Of a stretch of 64,000 nucleotides of DNA, positions 1-9,420 are shown piece by piece (within the stretch, counting starts at the first letter, position 1; the number at the start of each line of letters is the position of its first letter). The translations under genes were made by a program, and so were the position numbers. The DNA is from Thiomicrorhabdus indica (GTDB lineage Bacteria > Pseudomonadota > Gammaproteobacteria > Thiomicrospirales > Thiomicrospiraceae), in the NCBI RefSeq assembly GCF_004293625.1, contig NZ_CP033040.1, positions 2,433,001 through 2,497,000 on the forward strand, given 5' to 3'. Under the pieces are notes generated by a model. The model ran no database searches. It was not told the DNA's origin and saw only the letters and a list, made by a program, of their open reading frames with translations.

Positions 1-60
1 ATTCCGGCGTAATCTGTGCGTAATTTGCTTAACATGCCCAATAGCTTGAGGAGCTAGTCC

Positions 61-726
61 ATGTCCAATGAACAACTATCTTCTGGCGTACAAGACCTTG
101 TTGATCGCCTCAGAGAAAAAGGCATCGAAGAAGGTCAACGTCGTGCAGAAGAAATTTCCGGCAACGCCAAAAAAGAAGCCCATGAAATCATTCATGCAGC
201 AAAGCAAGAAGCTGAACAGATTCTTAATAAAGCACGTCACGAAAAAGAACAACTGGAGAAATCCGGGCGCGATGCCATGAACCTCGCGGCTCGAGATGCT
301 ATTCTGGAACTCAAAGAAACTTTGTCTCACCAGTTCAGCGAACAGGTTCACGGTTTAGTCTCTCACCATTTAAGAGATGAAGCCCTGCTACAACGAATGA
401 TTCTGGAAATTGCCGGCAAAGCTCGTCCGTCAGAAGCCTCGGGGAAAATGGAATTGCTATTGCCCGAAGACGTGGTTGGACTGAAAGAATTACGCCTGCA
501 TCCAGAAAACGTACAGGAAGGCACCTTAAGCTATTTTGTCTTATCCGTATCGGCCGAGCTGTTGCGTGAAGGGGTTACCATTGACACTCATGATGGTGAT
601 GGTATTCGTATTCGACTGGTAGAAGAAGATATTGAAATTGATCTGAGCACCCAAGCGATTACCAATCTGTTTTTGGAACATTTACTTCCACGCTTCCGAG
701 CGCTGTTAGAAGGAAGCATCAAGTGA
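61..726 (+). CDS. V/A-type ATP synthase subunit E
   Basis: Peripheral-stalk subunit of a V/A-type (vacuolar/archaeal-like) rotary ATPase, which couples ATP turnover to H+ or Na+ movement at the cytoplasmic membrane. The 221-residue product has the family layout: an Ala/Glu/Lys-rich N-terminal helix (about residues 15-75) predicted to form a coiled coil with its stalk partner, then a compact alpha/beta head. A strong ribosome binding site GAGGAG lies 7 bases before the ATG, which fixes the start. It is followed by a DUF2764 gene and subunit A, the order seen in bacterial V-type operons of the Chlamydia/spirochaete kind. Identity rests on this context as well as on the sequence, because subunit E itself is poorly conserved. 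Confidence 0.85.
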   Translation: MSNEQLSSGVQDLVDRLREKGIEEGQRRAEEISGNAKKEAHEIIHAAKQEAEQILNKARHEKEQLEKSGRDAMNLAARDAILELKETLSHQFSEQVHGLVSHHLRDEALLQRMILEIAGKARPSEASGKMELLLPEDVVGLKELRLHPENVQEGTLSYFVLSVSAELLREGVTIDTHDGDGIRIRLVEEDIEIDLSTQAITNLFLEHLLPRFRALLEGSIK

Positions 727-780
727 CCAATAACGTCGTTTTTAAAGTCGTATTCAGACTAGCATGAAATAGGTCCAACT

Positions 781-1440
781 ATGCCAAGCCATCAATACTT
801 CACACTGATTTCCAGTTTGCCAAAATTACCGGCTCGCTTTGATGTGCGCAATTATGAACCCATAAACAAGCTACGCTTAGAGCAAAGATTGCAGATGCTT
901 GAACCTGAGGATGCTAAAACGCTAGCGGCATTACAAGATTTTTTCCATTGGGAACACCACCCTCAACAGCATAACGATGAGGAAGTGGTGGAGGTTCTCA
1001 ACAAATTTTTAAAAGAAACCAACCATCCATTTTCGGAAAACTTAGTCATGCATATGATGAATGTTCGGTTTATCAATGCGGCTTTACGCCTACGCCACGA
1101 AAAGAAACCCATGCCACCTTTAGTCAACAGTTGGTGGCATAGACACATTGTTCGTCACTGGGATCAAACAGATTTAGGTATGTCAGCTCGCTATCCTTGG
1201 ATTAATGAACTGCACAGCCTGATTGAAGCGAATAATGTCAAAGCCGTACACCACAAAATGGTCGACATCCTCTGGCAGCATCTACTGAAAGAATCATTAA
1301 ATTATACTTTCAGCTTTGAGGCGGTCATTATTTACAACGCCCGTTGGCATCTAATTCACGGCTGGCAAAAACAGAACGCCGAGCAAGGCAAAACCCAATT
1401 TAACTTATTTTTAGAAGAGGCCTTAGGTAATCATGTCTAA
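781..1440 (+). CDS. DUF2764 family protein, V-type ATPase operon
   Basis: A 219-residue soluble protein of the DUF2764 family, found almost only between subunits E and A of bacterial V-type ATPase operons. There it probably takes the place of the central-stalk/collar subunit C, though this role is inferred from position and not proven for the family. The N-terminus (HQYFTLISSLPKLP) is typical, and the rest is helical and rich in His and Trp. An AGG precedes the ATG weakly. The 3' end overlaps the start of subunit A by 8 bases (ATGTCTAA), which suggests translational coupling. Confidence 0.8.
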   Translation: MPSHQYFTLISSLPKLPARFDVRNYEPINKLRLEQRLQMLEPEDAKTLAALQDFFHWEHHPQQHNDEEVVEVLNKFLKETNHPFSENLVMHMMNVRFINAALRLRHEKKPMPPLVNSWWHRHIVRHWDQTDLGMSARYPWINELHSLIEANNVKAVHHKMVDILWQHLLKESLNYTFSFEAVIIYNARWHLIHGWQKQNAEQGKTQFNLFLEEALGNHV

Positions 1441-3214
1441 ACAAATCAGTCCTTTTGCCAAAGTCACCGGCGTCAATGGCAATATCGTTACCATTGAACA
1501 TCCTCATGGCCACTTGATGAAAAACGAAGTCGCTTATGTGCATGTCGGTGACGAAGCGTTAAAAGCAGAAGTGCTGCGTATCCGAGGCAAAACGGCCGAT
1601 TTGCAAGTCTACGAAGAAACCGCAGGCGTGCAAGTCGGTGACAAAGTCGAACTCACAAACGAACTGCTTTCTGCTGAACTTGGCCCGGGGCTTTTGGGTA
1701 AAGTTTATGATGGTCTACAAAACCCTTTACACTCTGTGGCTGGCTCTCACGGCTTTTTCCTTCCTCGCGGTAAATATCTGGATGCACTCGACAACGTACA
1801 CAAATGGGCGTTTAATCCGTTAGTTCGCTCCGGCGAAAAAGTCATTGCTAGCCAACCGATTGGTACAGTTCAAGAAGGTCGATTTACTCATAAAATCATG
1901 GTGCCTTTCAATCTAAAAGGCGAAGCGGAAATCACTTGGATTCAAGGCGGCAGTTTCAGTATTGATGAACCAATTGCTCGCATTCGTGACCAAAAAGGTC
2001 ATGAAGAAGTCATTACCTTAAAACAGAAATGGCCAGTGCGAATCCCAATTCCTGAAAAACTCATCGAAAAACGCATTGCGGAACGAAAGTTCCCCGATGA
2101 ACCGCTTGTGACCACTTTGCGTTTGATTGACACCTTCTTCCCGATTGCCAAAGGCGGAACCGCTTGTATTCCAGGGCCTTTCGGTGCAGGTAAAACCGTA
2201 TTACAAAGCTTGATCTCGCGCTATTCATCAGCAGACATCGTGATTGTCGTCGCTTGTGGTGAACGCGCCGGTGAAGTCGTCGAAACCATTGAAACCTTTG
2301 CAGAAATGAAAGACCCGAAAGGCGAAGGCACTCTGATGGAACGCACCATCGTTATCTGTAACACCTCGTCGATGCCAGTTGCGGCGCGAGAAGCTTCAAT
2401 CTATATGGGCGTGACCTTGGCAGAATACTACCGTCAAATGGGTTATGACACTCTGGTACTGGCGGATTCCACTTCTCGTTGGGCACAAGCCATGCGCGAA
2501 ACCTCTGGTCGTCTGGAAGAAATCCCGGGAGAAGAAGCTTTCCCGGCTTATCTGGATTCGGCGATTAAGAATATCTACGAGCGTGCAGGCGTAGTGGAAA
2601 CGTTTGATAAGCAAAAAGGCAGTTTAACTTTAATTGGTACAGTTTCACCGGCCGGTGGAAACTTTGAAGAACCAGTGACGCAATCAACGTTAAGCACGGT
2701 AAAAACGTTCCTTGGTTTGTCTTATGCCCGTGCTTATAAACGCTACTACCCAGCGATTGATCCGCTGATTTCATGGTCTCGTTACAGTTTGCAGCTAAAA
2801 GATTACTTTGATGAGCATATAGACCCAAACTGGACCAACAGCATTGAGCAAGTTCGCGAAATTCTGGTCAAAGCCGAGGGGATTGAACAGATGATGCAAG
2901 TGACCGGTGAAGAAGGGATTACTGAAAATGATTTTGTGCTGTTCCAGAAAGCCAAAATGCTGGATTTGGTCTATCTGCAACAAGATGCATTTGATCCGGT
3001 GGATGTCTCGGTTGACCTCAAACGCCAGCAAGAAAACTTCCTGCTATTGAAAAAAATCGTCGATACGGATTTTGAGTTTAATGAAAAATCTGACGCTAGT
3101 CAGTTTTTCACACGCATGACCGGTATCTTTAAAAATATGAACTACTCGGTCTATAACTCGGGCGAATATAACAAACACCTCAATGAAATTAATAAGATGA
3201 TTGAAGCTTATTAA
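1433..3214 (+). CDS. atpA: V/A-type ATP synthase catalytic subunit A
   Basis: Catalytic nucleotide-binding subunit of the V/A-type ATPase head. At 593 residues it matches the family. It shows the N-terminal beta-barrel, the long non-homologous insert that separates V/A-type A from F-type beta, the Walker A motif GPFGAGKT at residues 248-255, the segment CGERAGEV, and the Walker B region around [13 protein letters not shown]. The ATG overlaps the upstream stop codon. Subunit B would be expected next, but the following gene is dut on the other strand, with a hairpin repeat and a copy of the ACCGGCCGGT palindrome between. One copy of that palindrome is inside this gene at 2647, read as Pro-Ala-Gly. 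Confidence 0.95.
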   Translation: MSKQISPFAKVTGVNGNIVTIEHPHGHLMKNEVAYVHVGDEALKAEVLRIRGKTADLQVYEETAGVQVGDKVELTNELLSAELGPGLLGKVYDGLQNPLHSVAGSHGFFLPRGKYLDALDNVHKWAFNPLVRSGEKVIASQPIGTVQEGRFTHKIMVPFNLKGEAEITWIQGGSFSIDEPIARIRDQKGHEEVITLKQKWPVRIPIPEKLIEKRIAERKFPDEPLVTTLRLIDTFFPIAKGGTACIPGPFGAGKTVLQSLISRYSSADIVIVVACGERAGEVVETIETFAEMKDPKGEGTLMERTIVICNTSSMPVAAREASIYMGVTLAEYYRQMGYDTLVLADSTSRWAQAMRETSGRLEEIPGEEAFPAYLDSAIKNIYERAGVVETFDKQKGSLTLIGTVSPAGGNFEEPVTQSTLSTVKTFLGLSYARAYKRYYPAIDPLISWSRYSLQLKDYFDEHIDPNWTNSIEQVREILVKAEGIEQMMQVTGEEGITENDFVLFQKAKMLDLVYLQQDAFDPVDVSVDLKRQQENFLLLKKIVDTDFEFNEKSDASQFFTRMTGIFKNMNYSVYNSGEYNKHLNEINKMIEAY

Positions 3215-3235
3215 AGCCTATTAAAGTCTATTAAC

Positions 3236-3263
3236 GGATTCCCACGCTTCTGCGTGGGAATCC
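3236..3263. repeat. REP-like hairpin between convergent genes
   Basis: A perfect inverted repeat: 12-base arms GGATTCCCACGC and GCGTGGGAATCC around a 4-base loop. It lies between the convergent 3' ends of subunit A and dut. It belongs to the same TTCCCACGC...GCGTGGGAA family as the hairpins near 9579 and 10265. With no T tract on either side it is more REP-like than a classical terminator, though it could protect mRNA ends. Confidence 0.75.
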
Positions 3264-3318
3264 ATAAGCTTGTGCCAACCGATGATTGAAACTCTACCGG
3301 CCGGTAGCTTATCAAACG

Positions 3319-3780
3319 TTACTTCGTTCCCGTTGACCCAAAGCCACCTTGCCCACGCTCGGTGTCATCACCAAACTCTTCCACCTCGGTAAACACCGGC
3401 TGTAACACTGGCACAATCACCATCTGTGCAATACGCTCACCCACTTCAACCTCATAAGCTGTATTTCCACGGTTCCAGCAAGAAACCATTAAAGGCCCCT
3501 GATAATCCGAGTCAATCAAACCCACTAAATTACCCAGCACAATACCGTGCTTGTGGCCAAGCCCCGAACGCGGTAACAGCATCGCCGCCAAGCCCGGATC
3601 ATCCAGATGAATTGCCATGCCGGTCGGAATCAACACTGTTTGCCCCGGCTCAATCGTCATTGGCTCATCAATGCATGCTCGCAAATCTAGCCCTGCCGAA
3701 CCTTTGGTACCGTAATGCGGCATTTCGATTTCATTGCCTAAACGCTTATCTAAAATCTTATATTGAACCTGAATCGTCAT
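3319..3780 (-). CDS. dut: Deoxyuridine 5'-triphosphate nucleotidohydrolase (dUTPase)
   Basis: Hydrolyses dUTP to dUMP and pyrophosphate, keeping uracil out of DNA and supplying the dTMP precursor; a cytosolic homotrimer. At 153 residues it has the usual bacterial length, and all five trimeric dUTPase motifs are visible in order: [28 protein letters not shown] with the catalytic Asp, GERIAQMV, and the C-terminal Gly-rich lid [10 protein letters not shown]. It stands alone, convergent with the V-type ATPase subunit A gene. In many gammaproteobacteria dut sits beside coaBC; here coaBC is 16 kb away. Confidence 0.97.
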   Translation of the reverse strand: MTIQVQYKILDKRLGNEIEMPHYGTKGSAGLDLRACIDEPMTIEPGQTVLIPTGMAIHLDDPGLAAMLLPRSGLGHKHGIVLGNLVGLIDSDYQGPLMVSCWNRGNTAYEVEVGERIAQMVIVPVLQPVFTEVEEFGDDTERGQGGFGSTGTK

Positions 3781-4202
3781 CTGTTCTCTCCAATAGAATT
3801 ACCAGTGCCAAGATTGTAGCAAACCGAAGCAAACCTAAAACAGATAAAAATACCATTTACATAGGCAATTTCAGAATCTCATCGCCTTTAACCAATCACC
3901 AACAAAGAACCTAAAATAAACAAATTTATAACCGTCCAAAATTGACAGAGAGCAATAGAACGCAGAAATTTCATCCATTATGAATAATGGATTTTCCTAG
4001 AGTCGTCTCTATGCTTTAAAATTTTGATACTTCAATGCCATGTCAGTGTATTTACCAAATACAGATTATTGTTTAGAAAGCCGGCTGAATCTCATAAACG
4101 GACGAACTTTGTTTGGCTACTTCAACATGCCAAAACATGCTATAAAACATACATGTTTCAGAGGCTTCTTTTCTTCACGACTACAGAGACGAATTTTTAT
4201 CT
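3781..4202. other. Intergenic region between divergent dut and a diguanylate cyclase gene
   Basis: About 420 bases without a convincing gene. It must hold the dut promoter on the minus strand and the promoter of the downstream cyclase on the plus strand. The clearest structure is a short inverted repeat CCATTATGAATAATGG near 3976-3991. I see no RNA gene. The short open frames here are AT-rich and lack ribosome binding sites. Confidence 0.6.
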
Positions 4203-5333
4203 ATGTTTGACCGATTTCTCGCTTTTATCAATCACTGGTTCCATTTAACGTTTGAAAACGAAGCCTATGAAAAAGCCTATAACCGAGAATACCTAAAAGA
4301 CAGTTTTCTCCAAAACAAATATGCGATTGCAGTCGGCCTCACCATCTACCTTTCCTATATTCCATTGTCGTATTCAATGGTGCCCGAAGATATTTATCCC
4401 ACGGCTATATCCATACTTTTATTACCTGTCCTGTTCTCAGTCTTATTTTTATCGTTTTATAACAATGACAAATTTGAGCTTTACCGACCTTTGGCCTTAT
4501 TTGTCTACTCACTGGTTATTAGTCTACCGCCGATTATTTTGTTGTTTTTTACCCAACCGGAAAACTATTCCATTTACATCATTAATATGGCTCCGCCGAT
4601 TGTGGCAATCTTTATTGGCCTAGGACTCTCCTTTGCCATTGCAGTCGTTTCAGCGACTTTAGTTGTTCTGCTTCTAGTCGCTAGCGGCTTGTATCTACAA
4701 GTCCCGATTCTGGAACAAATTCATCTTGGACTGCTGATTACTTCGGTCTACTCACTCACCGCAATTGGGGCTTACATTCATGAACGCGCCAAACGAAAGC
4801 TGTACCTGAAGCAATTTAAAGAAGAAGAATTGATTCGAGAAACCTTTACTGATCCTTTAACAGGGCTTTACAACCGCCGCTTTTTACAACGCGAAATACA
4901 GAAAAAAGAGCAGGATCCAACCACCAAATTGGGCGTTTTACTGATTGATATTGATTTCTTTAAAAAATACAACGATCACTACGGACATCTTAAAGGTGAC
5001 GAAATCATCAAGACGGTTGCCCAAACAGCTCAGGATTTCACTGAACTTAAAGAAGGTATGGCGTTTCGATATGGAGGTGAAGAGTTTGTTGTTTTTCTGG
5101 ATGAATCCAATTTAGAAACGCTTTGCCAATTCGCTGACCATCTGCGTCAAAAAGTGGAAACACTTGCTATTGAACATCAAACTAGCGAAACAATAAACAT
5201 CGTCACTCTATCCATCGGTGTTGCCTCCTCATTGGAAGGTGAATCTAACAACCTAACCAACCTGATTCAGCTAGCAGATACTCGCCTCTATGAAGCGAAA
5301 ACTGCTGGTAGAAACACGGTTTTTTGTGGGTAA
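4203..5333 (+). CDS. Membrane diguanylate cyclase (GGDEF domain)
   Basis: Predicted to make c-di-GMP from two GTP. The 376-residue protein has an N-terminal membrane module of about six hydrophobic helices (roughly residues 40-190), a short linker, and a C-terminal GGDEF domain opening with DPLTGLYNRR. The active-site signature is GGEEF at residues 291-295, preceded by the usual Arg-Tyr. The RxxD inhibitory site expected a few residues upstream is absent (the aligned Arg and Asp positions are Leu and Gly), so product feedback through the I-site is unlikely. The membrane part does not match a named sensor domain I recognise. It is a single gene with its own promoter region. Confidence 0.9.
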   Translation: MFDRFLAFINHWFHLTFENEAYEKAYNREYLKDSFLQNKYAIAVGLTIYLSYIPLSYSMVPEDIYPTAISILLLPVLFSVLFLSFYNNDKFELYRPLALFVYSLVISLPPIILLFFTQPENYSIYIINMAPPIVAIFIGLGLSFAIAVVSATLVVLLLVASGLYLQVPILEQIHLGLLITSVYSLTAIGAYIHERAKRKLYLKQFKEEELIRETFTDPLTGLYNRRFLQREIQKKEQDPTTKLGVLLIDIDFFKKYNDHYGHLKGDEIIKTVAQTAQDFTELKEGMAFRYGGEEFVVFLDESNLETLCQFADHLRQKVETLAIEHQTSETINIVTLSIGVASSLEGESNNLTNLIQLADTRLYEAKTAGRNTVFCG

Positions 5334-5419
5334 AAGATTTAAAACACGTAATATATTTTCAGAATGCCTAATGATGGCGACACCTAAAGAAGTATAGAAA
5401 GAAGTACAGAGAATCCAAG

Positions 5420-5923
5420 TCAAGATTGTAGTAAACCGTGATGAATCTCAAACAGATAAAACCCTGCCATTACAAAAAATGGGATCATCGCCAAGGGTAA
5501 CTCAATAGCCGAACCGGTTTTAAAAGGAAACGGCGATTTAAACGCGGTTTTTGCCGGATAAAAAAGCGGAACACCGCGGTGTGTCATCCAGTCCCCCAAA
5601 ATATGACTGGCGTAACCAATATTAAACGCCAACATCGCCTTGCAGGCGCAACCTTGAAGATAGAGCAAAGGCGTTGCCAGAACCATCAATATCAAAAGCG
5701 AGTGCGTCCAGGTTCGATGACCTAGCAAAGTTAAGGGAAGAAACAGCCAACGAATCAGCCAAAAACGCTTAAGCACCGAATGGCGAGCATCCAGATCAGG
5801 AATTAATGAGGCTGCCATCGCGACCGGAAGATAATAATAAACCTCTGGATAGTCAAACCCTATCCAAGGACTGCTGAGCAGATAAACACCACTGCCAAAC
5901 ACCACATGCGAAGCTGCCAGCAT
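5420..5923 (-). CDS. YdjM-like membrane-bound metal-dependent hydrolase family protein
   Basis: A 167-residue inner-membrane protein of the YdjM/DUF457 family, often labelled metal-dependent hydrolase although no reaction is firmly assigned. The conserved polar residues sit between hydrophobic helices in the family pattern: N-terminal His (AASHVVFG), IPDLDAR, GHRTWTHSL, and HILGDWMTHRGVPLFYP, a cluster of His and Asp likely to bind a metal ion. About four membrane segments are visible. The E. coli member is LexA-regulated, but I see no clear LexA box here. It borders the accessory segment that begins near 6.2 kb. Confidence 0.8.
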   Translation of the reverse strand: MLAASHVVFGSGVYLLSSPWIGFDYPEVYYYLPVAMAASLIPDLDARHSVLKRFWLIRWLFLPLTLLGHRTWTHSLLILMVLATPLLYLQGCACKAMLAFNIGYASHILGDWMTHRGVPLFYPAKTAFKSPFPFKTGSAIELPLAMIPFFVMAGFYLFEIHHGLLQS

Positions 5924-6307
5924 CTTAACCCTTCAGGATTGACAAAGCCGCGAATTATAATGGCTGACCAATAAAAAGTGTTACAAATTTCAAGTGAATA
6001 AATTAAAAGAAATTTCCGCTAAAAATTCTGCCAATATGTCTCAGTTTTCGTTAAGATCAATACAACAATATTTCATCCTAAAAAGTATTCGATTAGCTCA
6101 CCAGCCCTAAAAATGAATTTAGGAGAATGCTTTTAGGGCGTATAAAAATTTTAAGCAATTTTAAAAGTCGTGAAAAATCAAATTACTACACTGCATTCAA
6201 TTACTAAATATTTGATATAAAACGGCAATAAAAAACATACTTGAAGCATGTAATATATGGTTTTTAGGATGTCTAATAATAGTTAGGCCAAAAAATAAGG
6301 AGTAACA
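5924..6307. other. AT-rich intergenic region leading into the cassette array
   Basis: About 380 bases without a gene. It holds a 9-base inverted repeat GCCCTAAAA...TTTTAGGGC (6104-6139, 18-base loop), possibly the remains of a terminator or an attenuator, and at its right end the integron-like core site described separately. No integrase gene or fragment is recognisable in it. The promoter of the first cassette gene should also lie here. Confidence 0.55.
6271..6288 (+). other. attI-like integron recombination site
   Basis: GTCTAATAATAGTTAGGC combines an exact integron core site GTTAGGC (6282-6288) with an inverted, imperfect partner GTCTAAT and a short spacer. This is the arrangement of the simple site in attI, or of the right half of an attC. 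The core is the exact complement of GCCTAAC that opens the attC at 7282, as expected for a cassette integrated here. No intI gene lies within the window on either side. Confidence 0.5.
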
Positions 6308-7279
6308 ATGAAAAAGAATGTAAGGGGATTGATTGCCATGGTTGTATTGGGGGTTGCTTTATCAGGGTGCGATGAGTCTCCCAGAACACAAACGGCCTCA
6401 TCTCAATCATCAACCTCGATGAAGCATAAGCCGCCAGCGGCATGCGATGCGTCAACGGTAATTACTGGAAAGAAATACAATGTTCTTGGTTCAGGGATCA
6501 ATGTCAGAAAAGGTCCGGGCGCTTCGTATGAAAAAATAATCAACCAAAAGGCAACAAGCATTATCAAAACCACGCAGTACATTACTATCGACGATACCAC
6601 TACGGTTTTTGAAGAATGCACAAAAGAAGGTTGGTCTTGGATTCATGTCACTAATCCAGATTGGCTCAAAGATTCTCACAGAGGTTGGGTGGCAAGTAAA
6701 TTCCTCGATAAAGGGCAAAATATTGGCGGCGACAAGTACGCTAGTAAAATCAGTTCATCTGCCCTGTCTCCTTACACAAAACAGGGTTATCCTAAAACAA
6801 TCGAAAAATATGGTTCGCGCCTATCAGAAATAGAATCGCTCAGAAGAAAGGCAGCAGAAATGGCTGTCGATAGCGGGAAATGCGACTACGTGATGATGTC
6901 AGAGTTAAGTGATAGCAAGAGCGCGCTTAATCACCTTCATTTCTGGGTGGATTGCAGGAACAAGCAGCGGATTTATCTTGATGAATTTCAAATCAAGAAA
7001 GGCGCACAGGTTTTAACCCAAGAAGAAAAATCATGGGATGAGTCAAGTGCGGTTATGGCGTGTCAGCAGGCGATTAAGGACCGTGCGCTCATTCCTAGTG
7101 AAGTAGACATCCACACAATACTGGGCACGTCGTTTTACAAGGCCCCAACAACACACAATGTCGTTCTTCGTATGGATTTTGATGCAAAGAACGCATTGGG
7201 TACAGAAATTCCATACTCAGCCACTTGTCATTTCGAGCCAGGTGAAGTCGGAACCATTGATATACAGGCAAGGCAATAA
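6308..7279 (+). CDS. SH3-domain lipoprotein carried on an integron-type cassette
   Basis: A 323-residue predicted lipoprotein. The N-terminus has a basic start, a hydrophobic stretch and the lipobox LSGC (Cys at 21). Residues about 55-135 form a bacterial SH3-like (SH3b) domain: INVRKGPGASYEKI is the hallmark, ending with GWVASKFLD. SH3b domains usually bind peptidoglycan or peptides. The C-terminal half (about 150-323) has paired cysteines and no family I recognise. AAGGAG precedes the ATG. The gene sits between an attI-like core site and an attC, so it is a mobile cassette; its function in the cell is unknown. Confidence 0.8.
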   Translation: MKKNVRGLIAMVVLGVALSGCDESPRTQTASSQSSTSMKHKPPAACDASTVITGKKYNVLGSGINVRKGPGASYEKIINQKATSIIKTTQYITIDDTTTVFEECTKEGWSWIHVTNPDWLKDSHRGWVASKFLDKGQNIGGDKYASKISSSALSPYTKQGYPKTIEKYGSRLSEIESLRRKAAEMAVDSGKCDYVMMSELSDSKSALNHLHFWVDCRNKQRIYLDEFQIKKGAQVLTQEEKSWDESSAVMACQQAIKDRALIPSEVDIHTILGTSFYKAPTTHNVVLRMDFDAKNALGTEIPYSATCHFEPGEVGTIDIQARQ

Positions 7280-7281
7280 TG

Positions 7282-7368
7282 GCCTAACAATGCCATAAAC
7301 TCGGACCCCAAAAGGCACCGCTCCTTCGTCGCTATGCTTTTTGGGTCCGGTTATGGCTGGCGTTATAT
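7282..7368 (+). other. Integron attC site (first cassette)
   Basis: An 87-base imperfect inverted repeat directly after the SH3-lipoprotein gene. It opens with the core GCCTAAC and ends with GTTATAT. Internal arms pair as CCATAA/TTATGG and CGGACCC/GGGTCCG around a central loop. Size, core motifs and position just after a stop codon are those of a 59-base-element/attC recombination site recognised as a folded single strand by integron integrases. Confidence 0.8.
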
Positions 7369-7967
7369 TTCAATCCAAAATTTATTTTTGAGAACAAAAT
7401 GAATCCTATAGTTCACTATGATCTGGCATACAAATACCTTTCTACTGATACTCTGTCTTTGATTGTTAATGGAGGAAAGCTTTGGTTTAGTCGTGCAGAC
7501 GTACTAAATGATACTTTTGAACTCAGCCCGTTTCTGATGCCGTTAAATTGGTCTGAAATCGTTGAATTGAAAGAAAGTCAACCACAAATAGCTGATGCAC
7601 TCGTTTCAGAAGCTTTTAAAAAAGTTAGTAGTTCCTTGTACATAACATGTTTTTCAAAACATTATAAAGACCCAGAATCTCAAGTGATGTGGGCTCATTA
7701 TGGCGATGCCCATAAAGGCTGTTGTATCTGTATTGACTTTTCTATTCTAAAAGATAACAAAAATTCAACAGGCCTGTATCCTGTCGAGGTTCAGTATGTA
7801 AACTCTTTGCTTGAAGAGCGTAACTCAAGAACACCCGAAAGTGATGATCTGGGATTGCTTATAGGTGCAACTAAAACAAAAATTTGGGAGTATGAAAAGG
7901 AAGTCCGATTTGTACTAGAGGCCAATAGTTTTGATACAAATAAATTTGAGTGTTCCGGTCAACTCAC

Positions 7968-8791
7968 TCAGGACACTTTTCTTAAAGAATTTTCATACTC
8001 CACTGGTGACATATCATCATTAGCAGTATGAAGCCGTTCTAAGTTGTAATATTTCATATACTCTGCCACATCTTTTTTCATATGTTGGCGAGTGGGTTGA
8101 ACAACTTTAAAAATCCAATCGTGCTTTAAGCTTCCGAAAAAACGCTCAACAACAGCGTTGTACCCTCAAGGGGTAGCTACTCCCAACACGCACCGACATC
8201 ACCCATACTGGCTCTGATTTTGTAGTGTTTTAACAGCTTTCTAAAACGCTTACTGGTATATTGAGAACCACGATCTGAGTGAAAGACAAGACCTTTAGGT
8301 GGACGTCTCACGTTGTAAGCTTTTATCATCGCCTTCATCACTAAATCGGTGGTCATTCTTTTATCAATATGCCATCCGACGATACGTCGTGAATGCAAAT
8401 CCATGACGATGGCTAGGTACATCCAACCTTGGCCTGTACGTAAGTAGGTTACATCGCCAGCCCAGACTTCATTGATATCCATTGGGTTGAAGTTCATATT
8501 TAGCAGGTTGTCAGCCACAGCATCAGAATGTTTACGTTTTGTCGTTACTTTGTAGGCCACTCGCTGTTTGACAACCAACTTGAGTTGTTTCATGAGTTTG
8601 CGCGTTTTGTAAAACGTCATCTCAAAGCCTTCTTTGCGTAAAGCCTTACAAAGTTCTCGGTAACCTAAGCTTTGTCGGCTGCGTTTAAACAACACTTTAG
8701 CTCGACGATATAGATGTAGCTTTTCAGCCGTTATGAGTTTGGCTGGTCGTTTTCGCCAAGCATAGTAATTTGAACGACTGACTTTCATCAC
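7968..8791 (-). pseudogene. IS3-family transposase OrfB, broken by a 20-bp insertion
   Basis: The catalytic half of the transposase, with an rve (DDE integrase core) domain. The first Asp lies in VWAGDVTYL and the second in VFHSDRGSQY. Reading then stops at CWE followed by TAG. Deleting exactly 8161-8180 restores the family sequence CWDNAVVERFFGS with the third catalytic residue (Glu), and the frame runs on through HDWIFKVVQPTR to a stop at 7968 inside the terminal repeat. The first 204 codons (8177-8791) are intact, but without the catalytic Glu the product should be inactive. Confidence 0.9.
8161..8180. other. 20-bp insertion inside IS transposase
   Basis: TACCCTCAAGGGGTAGCTAC interrupts the codons for Trp-Asp in OrfB; without it the IS3-family reading frame is continuous. 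It contains the small hairpin TACCC/GGGTA and the palindrome GTAGCTAC. Origin unknown. Confidence 0.75.
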
Positions 8792-8847
8792 AGAGCATAA
8801 TCGCTTAACTGAAAACGTTTGGCTTTGTTGACGAATGAACTTGTACT

Positions 8848-9141
8848 TTACTTCATTTCTTTCGCAAAGAAGGCGCTGGCCTTTTTTAAGATTTCACGCT
8901 CCATTTTGAGCGTTTTCACTTCTTTTCGCAGCCGCTTTAACTCTGAACGATCATCTTCATCAAGCCCAACACCTAACTGTTCTTGTTCAAACTTGGCCTT
9001 CCAGTTATAGAGCAATTTAGCAGTAATACCCAATGATGTAGCGGCTTCTGATACGCTATAGCCTTGTTCCGTGACTAAAGCGAGTGCTTCTTTTTTAAAC
9101 TCGTCAGAGTAACTTCTATTTTTTCGTTTTGTCATAAACAC
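8848..9141 (-). CDS. IS3-family transposase OrfA
   Basis: A 97-residue first frame of an IS3-family transposase. It shows an N-terminal helix-turn-helix (EFKKEALALVTEQGYSVSEAATSLGI) that binds the IS ends, followed by a leucine-zipper-like coiled coil (about residues 55-85) with the motif LRKEVKTLKMEREILKKASAF. In intact elements orfA and orfB are joined by a programmed -1 ribosomal frameshift to give OrfAB. OrfA itself looks intact here, but its partner frame is damaged. Confidence 0.92.
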   Translation of the reverse strand: MFMTKRKNRSYSDEFKKEALALVTEQGYSVSEAATSLGITAKLLYNWKAKFEQEQLGVGLDEDDRSELKRLRKEVKTLKMEREILKKASAFFAKEMK

Positions 9142-9420
9142 CTCAATAATTAAGACAATTGTCCATTATTAAAGTGTCCTGTCTAATTAAACCAGTTCAG
9201 AGTATGTTAATGACGACAAACAAAATATTTCCGTAGATTTTGACGTGTCTTATATTTCTAAAGTTATTTTCGGCCTTAAATCCTCAGCAGAAGAAATTGA
9301 AAAAATTGTTAAGGCTTTTTGTAATATCGGGCATCTGCCAGATTTTACTCGTTTAGATATTGACCCATTGACTTTAAAAATTATCGAAAAAGATACTGGA
9401 CATAAAAAAGCAATACTTCA

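Larger units (their letters stand above)
7951..9199 (-). mobile_element. IS3-family insertion sequence, 1249 bp, with GAG target duplication
   Basis: Ends are TGTTCCGG... at 7951 and the inverted counterpart (complement TGAACTGG...) at 9199; the terminal repeats share CAGGACACTTT in their inner part. A 3-bp direct repeat GAG flanks the element (7948-7950 and 9200-9202), as usual for IS3. It carries orfA and orfB on the minus strand. It is inserted in a DUF2971 cassette gene. orfB is broken by a 20-bp insertion, so this copy should be unable to move by itself. Confidence 0.92.

Noticed and set aside
3426-3914. A 162-codon plus-strand open frame antisense to dut
   Set aside because: Pro/Ser/Asn-rich, no ribosome binding site, and fully explained as the shadow of dut, which has all five dUTPase motifs.
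4024-4248. A small plus-strand frame overlapping the start of the cyclase gene
   Set aside because: Composition unlike the neighbours, no ribosome binding site, and it overlaps a well-supported GGDEF gene.
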